Positions 12,319 to 23,146 of a stretch of DNA of 64,000 nucleotides are shown here, in pieces. Position 1 is the first letter of the stretch, and each line of letters begins with the position of its first letter. The stretch is from NCBI GenBank assembly GCA_904066235.2, contig CAJFCV020000001.1:9114001-9178000 (forward strand), given 5' to 3'. The translations under genes were made by a program, and so were the position numbers. This DNA is from Bursaphelenchus xylophilus (taxonomy: Eukaryota; Nematoda; Chromadorea; Rhabditida; Aphelenchoididae). Below the pieces are notes generated by a model. It was not told the origin of the DNA. It did not search any database and worked only from the letters and a program-made list of their open reading frames with translations.

Positions 12319-13205
12319 ATGAATCTTTTGCCGTGGATTTTCCTCGTTTCAATCGCCTATGCCGAGAAGTCTTCTGTAAGTCCGTCTTTACTTATTCTTT
12401 ATTTCTGATTTTTAGAGGAGGATCATGGCGGATGAGAATCCGGGGCCTCCATCTGCAGCGCCTCTTCCAGATGGCTCGACTTTGATTACAGGCAATCCAC
12501 AAACCGTAGCCCCAACCACTCAAGGACCAGATCCGCCTCACCCATCTACTCCCGCTCCAACTGAACCACCGGCGTCGACTCGAGGACCAGACCCGACTAC
12601 CGCTCCTCCAACTCAACCTCCACCACCACCTAGTACAACCCAGCCGCCTCCACCCGTAACGACTCAAAGACCGGTCCCTGTGACAACCCCGGCCCCTCCA
12701 CCAGCTACTACTACGGCCCCGACTCAACCTCCGCCAGCACCAACTGTTCCGACTACGACTCCAGGGCCAGGGCCGGCTCCAACCACAGTCCCGCAACCTG
12801 CAACAACTCCGGCGCCGGGACCAACTCCAACTACAGGACCAGTCCCATCTCACCCACCCACTCGTCCTTCAACTCCCCCGACACATGCTCCGATTACTGG
12901 CACCGGCGGTCCAACCCAACCGTCATCAACCCCGTCACCTGGTCCGGAACCTACTACTTCTGAGGGAGACAATAATTCAACCAAACCAAGCAAAGAGATC
13001 AGTAAGTTTTTGCGTGTTATAATGCACTTGATAGCTCTCAATGTTTTTTTGCATCTTTTTCCTTCCAGATATGAAGTCCTTGTACCTTCTGGTCGGTTCT
13101 GAGTGTCTGGTCGCGTCCTTCTTCTCTTTCATCATCACCGTTCTTCTCCTGTCCAAGTGCATCTGCGCCTACGAACCGGAGGATGAGAGTGGAGATGAGA
13201 TTTGA
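12319..13205 (+). CDS. Thr/Pro-rich mucin-like single-pass membrane protein
   Basis: Three exons (12319-12375, 12416-13001, 13069-13205), 259 residues. Exon 1 is a signal peptide (MNLLPWIFLVSIAYA). Exon 2 is almost entirely Pro, Thr, Ser and Ala in irregular short repeats (PTQPPP, TTTPGPGP, TPAPGPTP), the composition of a heavily O-glycosylated extended stalk, with a NNST N-glycosylation site near its end. Exon 3 supplies a hydrophobic segment (CLVASFFSFIITVLLLSKC) and a short acidic cytoplasmic tail. No catalytic domain is present. A surface-coat or glycocalyx role is likely but inferred. The gene lies 188 bases downstream of the helicase on the same strand. Confidence 0.85.
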
Positions 13206-13406
13206 TGGCATTTTTTTGTCGAGATAAACTTTAAAATGTAGTCGATTTATTATCTATATACAGTATCTAAGATTCTTATGCAAATACAAACACAAACCCG
13301 TTGAGTAAAGGCAAAGACAGTGGTCATATTACGATTACAATATAAATAGTAGTGTTAACCGAAGAAGAAATGCCCGGATATCCGAAGAGAAGATTACAAT
13401 TTGAGG

Positions 13407-16400
13407 CTACAGTATCCTCTGAAGTAAGAACAGACCAAATGACAGCAGGATTACTGTATTTGAGACCAGTATTGTAACAGAATTGCTGGAAATGGCCTCC
13501 AATTGTAATCCCTTCTGGTCTGGATTGATATTCTGAAGCAAGAATACTCCCGCAGCTCCGGTTCTGAACTGGGTCGACACTTCCGAACCCAATCCTGAGG
13601 TAGTAACCGCCTGGATTTGCAGTCGGTAATCAGTTCCGGCCGTCAAATCATCGAATCTGAGTCGCCGAGTATTGGCTGGGACGATGCTGACCCTGGGTTC
13701 TGGCTGATTCGAGGCTGCCAGCACCGCTCGATAGCCCACGATCTGCTCCTTGTCCTCGCCCACATTCCACTCGCACTCCACGGCATTTGTTTCGTCTCGA
13801 TTTGACGGTAAACAAGAGACCATTTGGCCGTGAACCAGGGCTTGTTGTCCAAAGACGGCTTGTTGGTCGTATTTGGAGCAATCGATGGTCTCGAGACTTG
13901 GCGTTGACGCACAACTTGGGGCGGAGAAAGCCAATCGACTCAGCAATTCTCCATCGGATCCATCGCGGACTTCAACGACGTAATCACAGCGGAATTGGAG
14001 GTCATCCAGAGGGGCCAGGCATTCCTGGACAAGTTGCTCGGAGGTCACTTGAATTGGACAACGAATCGACTTCAGACGGACGATGAAATCTCGATTCAAA
14101 GGAGTACATCGACTGTGATCCAACCAGGAAACGGTTGAACGGAGCTGTCCATTCTCGAAATAAGGCGATTGGAGATCAGCGCGGAAAACGGTGGGCTGTT
14201 TGGGGTCCTGGAAGATAATTTTTTAAAATTACTCTTCACAAAATTTTATATGCTTTAGACAAAATGGTATCGAAATATTTTTTGGTAACAAAAATGCAAA
14301 GGAAAGCTACTTACGCGTCCCCGGTCTTCCTTCATTCCCAATTCCAGGCTGTTTTCCATCATTTTCTGCACCGTTTTAGTGGGCAATCTCTCAATCTCCA
14401 CATCGCTCTGTCTGCCGACCGGATCATAACTCACTGGAGTTGTTGTGGTGACCATCTTGTCCTTGGTCCTGATCACCAATATGGCTGGTTCTCCCCTTAG
14501 CTCCCCTTCCGTACTCTCCACGTTGGTCACCAATTCCACTACGTACACTTGGCCCGGTTCCAATTTCTCATCCAAAACATGTTTGGTCGTATAACTTGGC
14601 AGAATGGAGCTTCGTCGGTCAACGCCGGTATTCGCAACAGCTTCCGAGTCCTCTTCTTCCGGCTCGTCGTCAATCTCATCATCCACGGTTCGTTTTCGTT
14701 GGACCAGAGCCGCTTTTTGGCCGATCATCTGCTTCTCGTAGATCTCGGCCCCATCGGCCGTCGACTTCCACCAGGTCAAGATGTAGTCTTTGATGGGCAA
14801 TTCGGAGGCCGGAGGGGTCCAGGAGAGCTGGACTGTCCAGTAATTTTGATTTGGATCCATGGTTTCATTGGCGATTGTAAAGTTACTCGGCGCTGACGGG
14901 GCCTTGACTTCCTTGGATAATTTAAACGGAAGCGATGCCTCGGAGAATCCAGCAGTGCCATAAGTGTTAACCGAGGCAATTCGGAAGATGTAAAAGCGGC
15001 CTGGACTGAGCAGATGCTTCAGAATTGCATACATTTTGTTCTTCTGAAAAAAACTTATAAAAAATTTGGACGACGGTCATGTACAATATAGACGATGAAC
15101 ATACCACAATGATAGTTTGCCATGGGGTCATTTCGGCGGGGTCTTTGGACACTCCCCATCGCCATTGGATCACAAAAATATTGGAGATGGTCTGGGTGTG
15201 CTGGGGAGACATCTTTTTCATTATCCATCGAACTACGGCACTTCTGAATTAAAAAAATTAACTTCCATCCCAAACCAATCGAATTTTTTTGTGAGTTAGA
15301 AACATTTGTATTTAAATATCGGTTTTTTATTCAATTAAAATTGTATTTTACCTTTTCCTTTTCCGCTCGATTACACTAATCCCCTCAGGCACTGGAAGTA
15401 ATTTCCCATCGTCCAGACCGTCCGGCTCCGTACAAACACGAGAACATCCCACGGTACAGCACTTCTGAGTCTCCGAACAATCCGAATCCCGATTACATTC
15501 GGCCGAACATTCGTCGGCCGAAAACAATTTGGGTTTAGGGCAATTTCCCGGCTTCTTTTTGCTGATTTTCTCTAAGAAAACGCATGAATCCTCGCATGCC
15601 CGACGATTCTCGGCGCTTTTACAGACCTGAATTGCACACCGTTGGTTCGAATCCACTGGTTCTTTGCATGGCAGAACACACTAAAAATTTACATAATTTT
15701 TAAATGTTGTGAAGAATTGTGGTGTCTTATATGAATTTACAACCAACTTGTGGCTTCAGGATAACCGAAGGACCCAATCCTCGTCGAAAATTTAGTTAGA
15801 CCACTTGAAACTTCCTCAAGTCCCAAAATTATGCAAATTATTTAAATTTCTCCGCTTTTCAGCCCTTCAAAAGTCCTTAAATCCGGGCAAATCGCGAATA
15901 TAAAGACTAGGCCCTATAATTAGCATAGTATCGAACAAACTTTTAATGAGAGGACCCTCTTTCCTCCAGTAATTTACAATTTCCTCAAGTATAATATAAA
16001 ATTATATAACCAATATCGCAACGTATGTGCATCCTCCCGTTTCCCATCATTAATCAAATGTTTTCTATCCAAAAAGTCCTCCACAAGTTGCGCAACGAAG
16101 AGAAATTAGGGGAAAACGGAAATTAGTGACCTTATTTTAGGCGGTAATTAGACCGAAAAATGGCTAAAAATGGAGATTACCCGGGGTTTTGAGGACCAAG
16201 AAATATGAGATGGGGTGAATTTAGGGTAAATATGAGGGTGACGACGAGCTGGTCATCAAAATTACGTACATAAAAAACGTAAATCTTATGTAAATTTTTA
16301 CGTTATGATGGATTTAGGAGAAAAAAACGAATGTTTCTGAATTAAAAACTCCAAAAAAGATCAAAAATCGGCAAAACTTTTCCCCAGAAAAATTTCAAAT

Positions 16401-19400
16401 TTCATAGAAATGACTTACCGATGAACAGTTCTGATCATTCTTGCACAAACTCAGGGTCTCGTGTCGTAATTGTTTCCTCAGATTCGGCTGATCCTGCAAC
16501 GAAATCCTGATTAAAAATGCTCGGTTTAAAACCCCATTTGAATGTGTCAGTAATGTCAGTTTTTGATGGGATTTATTGCGTTTTTGAGAGTTTTCATTAG
16601 GAATTCCGCCTGAGGGAAGTGAATGTCGTATTTAAAGAGGTGACGAATTGATGGATACGACGTTTGTGGGAATATTTAAAATTTATTTAAGCTCAGAATT
16701 TGGAAGAACCATTCATTTGAAGGGGTTTTTTGACCTCCAAATTGTTTGCTCATTCAAAAACAATAGTTAATTTGCATAGCCGGGATCCTCGGTGTTGTCC
16801 GAGATTATATGTTTGCATTACGCAACGCCTCTCGAGAGATTCGAAGCCATAAATGGAAAAATGCGATTAAAATTATGTAACCATCGCTGTAAAAGGGTGA
16901 GAATTGTATAATTTCGCTTTAATCCCGTACTCTAATAGCAAAATCTTTCAATTTCCGAAGCCTTACAACGATTCTTTACCTTATTTTAGACTTCAAGCCT
17001 TTAGATTTAGGCCTTTTTTTAATTCGGATATTCAAATTTCGAACGGCCAATTGTGGCCATATGTCCTCAAATCCGTCCCTTTTTTGATTTTTCCTGTGTT
17101 CGACAAAAAACGGAGTGAATTTACTGCGCAGCTGGTGTTTTTAATAATAAAAAGCGCCATTTCGGGGGTCAAATTACAAGGTGTTACTAATCCCCGGCCC
17201 TCTAAACGACCCTAATTTCGCTGATGGAAACGGATTTGAATATCCGGCTCACACACAAAACCCAAAGATGTCGTCATGACGGAATTTATACAATTTTTAA
17301 AATTATTCAAATTTATGCAAATTTCTTTATATTCAAATGTGTTTGTTTGAATCCGCTGCGATCCACAACTTGACCCGTAGATGCCAAGAACGGAAGTTTT
17401 ATTTGCCAAACACCTCGATCAAGGGACAAAAAAAGAATGCCGAGATCGTCTCATTTTTCGGCAAAACTTTGTTTGTAATCCAAAACAAAAAAAAACAAAA
17501 GTGGCCGGTCAATTGAGTCGAATACTTGATGGATCGCAGCGGGAAGTGGGGTGGAATTGCCCGTAATAATAGAGTAAAATTAACAAAAAATTACAGTATT
17601 CTCACGTTACAGTCAGATTACTGTAATTTATTCAAATTTCATTTCCATTTTATGCAAATTAAAGATTATTTTATGTCCGTGTCTAATTTACTCACTATCT
17701 CTTGAAAAAAATCCCAAAAATTCAGTCATGATGACACCTTTTTTGGGCCCTTTTCGGGATTAGAGTTGGCACTTTAATGGCCTGAAGTGGAATGTTTACC
17801 AGCTATTAACACTTGTCTCCGAACATACGACCATCTTGTCCTCTCGAGAAACAAAGGAGCCCCGGATCGAGAGGGCGCACTCCAAAAAACTGTTCATAAA
17901 ATCTGCATAAAGAGCGATTTTATTTGAATATTCAAATTTGGCAGAATTCATGACAAATTACTAGATCCCATACAATATCAAACACTGCAGGATGTACTGT
18001 AAAATCAAGTAGATTGCGTGTTTTATGGCCATTATTGGCGAGGCCCGCCAAAGGCCGATTTTATTACCGAAAACGACACTTCTTGGGCCTTTTTTGGATG
18101 CGATCATGCGATTTCCGGATGAAAAATCGACTCTTTCCGGCTGCTTTGGCGGGAAAATAGAGCGGAAATGGTGTCATCGTGACAGATTTTATCCAAATTT
18201 TAAAAAATACAGTAATCCGGAGAATTAATCAAATTTTTTTTTCATTTTGATTTTAATTTTTTAGTAGTTTTTCATGGAGTAAAAAGTAAAGATTCTGGAA
18301 GAATAAGGTTAAAAGTCGGCGATCTTCTCCTTTGCACCTCCAATTTTTTCGGATTATCCGGCCGATCGGCTTTTTACTCTTAAAAAGAGGCAAAGTGCAC
18401 ATGTAATCGATCTGAATGCCTTTTTTGGCGAGCGATTAAGGATATTCGAGACCATAAAAGCGACTTCCGGATCGACTTCCATGACACTCTAATTGTCATC
18501 CAGTAAGCTTTTATCATCAGATTTGGCTACTACAATATCAAGTATAATATGTATAGCTTGGCATCTTGTGGCTACTGTTTATTCTTCTACAGTATTGAAA
18601 AATAAATGGAGCGTTTAACAGCCTCGGTAGAAAAAGTATCGCCGCTTTTTGTCGCGCGAATTTTAATGATCGCCGCCGCCAATAAAAGCCCATTTCCCGG
18701 GATTCTGGCGCCGAATTCAGCGCTTTTGATCACCGCAATCTGGCCTCGCTCGTAAAACGCGGGAGTCCCAAAGAATGGGAGGCGAGAGTGCCAAAGTCAT
18801 AATCGTAAATTGGTCGGCAAATCACTTCTGTTTATCAATATTTACCAAAGAAATTACGCAAAGAAATATGCAAATTTTTGCGACAATTTTGAGAAAACTC
18901 TACTAGACTAAAAAATACGTCCTTATAACATAATTAAACGACCTAATTTAGACTTTTTTGTCTTTACTTTGCATTTTTTGTCAAAAAATTTGGCTTGTTG
19001 CGTCAAATTTGAATATTATGACTAATTGCTTAATTAATACCTCCAAAAGTCAGATGCCTGATCCTCCGCTGATCCTCGATCTCACCTTGAAGCCATTTTC
19101 GGCACGCTTTTCCCTCCAAATGTACCGCAATTTGCCGAGCATTCCAAAGAACGCCGCCTTGAAATGTTGTTTGCCCAGATTGCGTCCCTTCTAATTGTGT
19201 TTAATAAGACTTGCATGTACATGAGACATCAGCAAATAATTCGTTTGTCCCTGTGGTTGCGCAATCTTGACATTTCGGACAAACGGATGCCGCTTTCGAC
19301 AAAAGAATCGGGTTTGTTGGGGATTCGTGGACAAGGAGAAGATCGGAGGTTACTTTGGAGGGGGAAAGGCTGGGAATCGGATATAATATGGTCACTGGAG

Positions 19401-21642
19401 TCAGAATACGACTACTGTAGCCTAATTCAAACACCTTTTTTTGATTGCCTAATTTTGAACTTTGGGGTCCCACCACGAAAACCTTCAAGCTCGTTTAAAC
19501 CGCCGCTATTAATCTCCGAGCTGCCTTAATCAACCGGACATGGGCCGTAAACCGAATTAATTGGGATCTGCATAAACCAGGAACATCCCTCGGCAATTCT
19601 GAGATCTTTTTTATTACCTCACTAAACTTCTTTATTCCCTCCATAAAATAAAACCACAGAAAACGGCATATGTGCGCAAAGATGGGGATCAAAGTTTGGT
19701 CTCAAAAAATACTCTCGGTATTTTATACAGTTAAATATTTACTTTGGAAGCTACAGTACCCTTTCTTGGAATATTTGAACAATTTATGGGAGTTTTATTT
19801 GATTCGTTCGCTAAATACCCTAAAAACAGGCTGTTCTCGCGGTGTTCGCAGCGAACAAACAACGGAAGACAACAATTTCCGGTCTTGTTTACTAAAACAA
19901 GGGAAAAATAAGATTAGGGCTTCAGATGTGGGTCAGAGCTCAGAATTTGTTTGATTATGCAAATTTTTGAGGGTTCAGAAAACCGTATTTTAGCTTACTG
20001 TAAAAGATACAAAATCTCGAAAACATTTTTCATCTTAAAATGTGACCTTTTTGTCTTTGAATATTCAAAATTTCTTATGTGAATATTCAGATCTTTAATT
20101 ACAAATTAAAACATCTCCAAAAAATTGCTGTTTAATTTCGCCTATTCATCGTCATAAGTGACCATCTAGACCCCATAATTTTCATATTCTAATTGACTTC
20201 TATTCTTGACTCATTGCGCAATCCAGCTATTCCTTGGACACCTGCAATTTGTCCGGGACCTTGTAAAAAGTAACCGGAAAGTCATAATTTTGAAGAGACC
20301 CCTAATATTGCCGAGCCAATATTTGAATAATGTCCTTGAATCTCGGCTATTACACCGAGATTAATGGGAACACACCGCGATTAGCATGTCCCTTCTCGGG
20401 GATTAAAGACGTGTCCATCAAGCCGGAGATCCCTATCAGTCCCATCTGTCTCGGCATTTAGGGCGCGCCGCAATTACTTGGTGGGTCGGCGCTGACTTCC
20501 GGAGTGAGCGGAAAGTCAGCCAAATCATGGGAAAATAAGCCGCAGCCAACTTGTTCAAGGTTGGCAGAGCAGAGCATGCAAATTTTTGGAATCGGGGAAG
20601 TGCGCTGCGAGCAGAGCGATTCTGGAGGGCTTGAGGAAGCAAGGAAAGTTCGGGATATTGCATATTTTGGTAAACATTGATAATAAATTTGCATAATTAA
20701 AAAACTTCAAATTTTAAAGATTGGACACCGACTATTGTCATTCGCAATACCCAAGAGTTGACTCCGCATCCCACATTACACCAAACTTCCTTCCATGCCT
20801 TTGATCTCCCCTTACTTCCGATCTTTTGTTGTTGATTAGAGGAAAGTTTCTTTGCGGTCTCGAACTAATAATAAAACGCTTTTCCGGCTGATTTACGATG
20901 CGGTTTTGTTTTGTTTTTGGAGTGCCGAATTAAATGGACTCTCGAGAAAATAATGGAGGAATGGCGAGAGTGCCGAGGAATGAATGGGCCGGGAGATTTA
21001 TGAAGTCTGGAAAACATTCTAAAATACGGACTGACTCCAAAAAAAATTTATCTTCAATTTTGATCATAAGTCATATTTTAAAAAATAAAACAAAATGTGT
21101 CATCATGACGTATTTTTTTATTTTTCAAAACTTTGAGTTTATGCAAATTTCCCACACAAAGCATCTCTAATATTTACCTATTCAAAAATTAATACCCTCC
21201 TCTTTTCTCTGCCGGCATTATGGAGCCCATAAACACTTTAAAGACGAGGTCATCACGCATTTATAAAGTCTATTATTGGGTGATTTCTGATGCATAAAAT
21301 GGCGACCAAATAAAATTACCGAATTTGCATATCTTTGCAGGTTTAGCGGGGAGGTCGAAATGGGTTGGAAAAGAGATTTGGAAGACGTTTGGGGAAAAAT
21401 AGCAAAAATCAAAAAATTGGAAGATAAAAAAATTTGCATAAAATTTGAATAATCGTCAAAAAATAAAAAATCCTAAAAACTGACATAACATTTAAAAAAT
21501 AGCTAAAAAAAGGTGTAAAACCCACCTTGACCCTTTGTTCCAGCTCCCTCAAACACTTGGACTGACATCTCGCCGCGATCAGATCATCCATCGCCCATGC
21601 CATCCCCAAAAATAGCATGAAAACCCAACATATGGTGGACAT
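13407..21642 (-). CDS. kal-1: KAL-1/anosmin-1 orthologue (WAP plus four fibronectin III domains)
   Basis: Six exons on the minus strand (21642-21526, 16493-16419, 15680-15352, 15243-15105, 15043-14315, 14207-13407), all phases consistent, 729 residues. Order: signal peptide (1-17); a Cys-rich N-terminal box (RCQSKC, LCKNDQNCSS, CVLPCKEP); an eight-Cys WAP four-disulfide core (NCPKPK to RVCTEPD); and four fibronectin-III repeats, the second carrying an acidic insertion. This is the anosmin-1 architecture and close to its usual length. Anosmins are extracellular, heparan-sulfate-dependent adhesion proteins for neurite branching, neuronal migration and epidermal morphogenesis. The last 25 residues are hydrophobic after a Ser/Asn-rich stretch, suggesting a GPI anchor. 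Basic clusters ERKRKR (between WAP and FN3-1) and QRKRT (in FN3-2) could bind heparan sulfate or be proprotein-cleaved. The first intron is 5 kb, unlike the small introns elsewhere. Confidence 0.93.
16494..21525 (-). promoter_or_regulatory. kal-1 intron 1 with octamer (ATGCAAAT) cluster
   Basis: A 5.0 kb intron between the signal-peptide exon and the second exon. It holds ten exact ATGCAAAT/ATTTGCAT octamers at 16770, 17315, 17652, 18868, 19957, 20576, 20687, 21141, 21323 and 21432; an eleventh is at 15831 in the next intron. The octamer is the classical POU-homeodomain site. I noticed only four others in the rest of the window. The intron also carries several GTCATNATGAC palindromic words (17269, 17724, 18171, 21098). 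No coding exon was found inside. A neuronal enhancer function is inference. Confidence 0.5.
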
Positions 21643-23066
21643 GACGAAGAATTATGAGCTCCAAATTACTTTAGATATCTTCTAATGACCTAAGAGGACA
21701 CAAAAACTTTAGGTAATCAATTCATTTGGCAGGATTTTCTGAAAAAATAAGTTAACTTTATAGCAAAAGAGGTCTTGAAACACGGGATTTCATATAATTC
21801 TTGAAGTATATCACATAAAAATGTCCATAAACAACAAAGGGGATGCTTCTGGCCAAAGGAAACAACGAAAAAACGAACATCGGATATTATTTTAGATGGA
21901 TAACATAATCACAAAAAATTGATCGGTTTTAATAACGAAAACAAAAAATTTTGAGGTAAAATGAAGTATTGAGGGCTGAAGTTTGTAAATCTTATATAAA
22001 AAATCAAAAAAAAACTTTAGAATCATCAAAAATGATAAAAAATTTCAAAAAATCCCGGAAAATGCTGACACCTTTGACTGCCGCTTTTTCCACACCGATG
22101 TAACTTTTCCCCCACGTTTATTATCGATGTTCACTTATGCAAAAAAAATTCTCCCCAAGACTTCCCCTCTCTCTTCGGCGCCCCACCCAAACAAAATCTG
22201 CGCGACTCCGCCCACTTTTTGGGAGAGAAATGTCCTCAAAAATACGGCTTCTATTTGCGGCGATAATCCGAAAATTAGAACGAATCGAGACTTTCTGGAT
22301 CGTCAAGGTGTATTTTGGGGAGAAATTGAGAAACAATTAAAATTTTTTATTTTTTTACAATGGTCAAAATTTTGATAAAAATTGAGATTTTCGATGGAAG
22401 CACATGACATTTCAAGGTTTCGAAATATGAAACCGATGTTACAAATAATTTTAATTTTCATTCAAAACAAAATAAACAGTAAAACAGTTTCAAACAAGCG
22501 ATATTATCCATGAGAAGTAGCTGATCATTAAACCCCTTCAAATCTTCTCCTTTTTACTATGTGACCGCACTCTCTTTGACCCTCTCTTCGCTTTGTTTAA
22601 GCATTTTAAACACTTGGAATCGGTTTCCCAACCATTCTTGGCACCATTAAATTCGAGAGTCTCGACGTTTTGTCCCCATTCCCTTTGATTCCCACGAAAA
22701 AAGATTTCCCATTTTTGAGGGTTCGGAAATGTTTCGATCAAAGGAAACGCTTACTCAGACAGAGATTACTCGCTAAGAAATTAAAGACGAATAGTTTCCA
22801 AAAAGTTATATTATACTTGAGAAACACGACGATGATCTTGGCAAATTTTTATCAAAAAATGAAAAGATAAGCATAAAAGGTGGTGATGTAATTAATTTCA
22901 ACTCTTTATTGCATCACTGAGTGTGTGAAGATGAGTGGAGGGCATCAGTTGAGTGGTTTCATTACCTCTCAGCTTATTAAATTATCATTCGGCGAGCTGT
23001 TTTGCCGGTGAATTATATCATAAAAAAAGTGAGAAAACACTTATAAAAATCCCATGGTAAAAAAAA

Positions 23067-23146
23067 ACTTTCTGGGCATACTAAAATCTCTAAAAATAAA
23101 AAAAAAAAAAAAAAAAAACTTTCTGGGCATACTAAAATCTCTAAAA
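23067..23146 (+). repeat. Tandem duplication around a poly(A) run
   Basis: The 29-base unit starting ACTTTCTGGGCATACTAAAA occurs identically at 23067-23095 and 23118-23146, separated by a run of A. The period is 51 bases. Exact identity suggests a recent duplication or slippage. Confidence 0.8.

Noticed and set aside
12392..12853. Minus-strand Trp/Arg/Ser-rich open frame
   Set aside because: Antisense shadow of the Pro/Thr-rich mucin exon, whose signal peptide and membrane segment fix the true strand.
15640..15660. tRNA T-arm-like GGTTCGAATCC
   Set aside because: Lies inside the Cys-rich coding exon of kal-1; no cloverleaf can be drawn around it.
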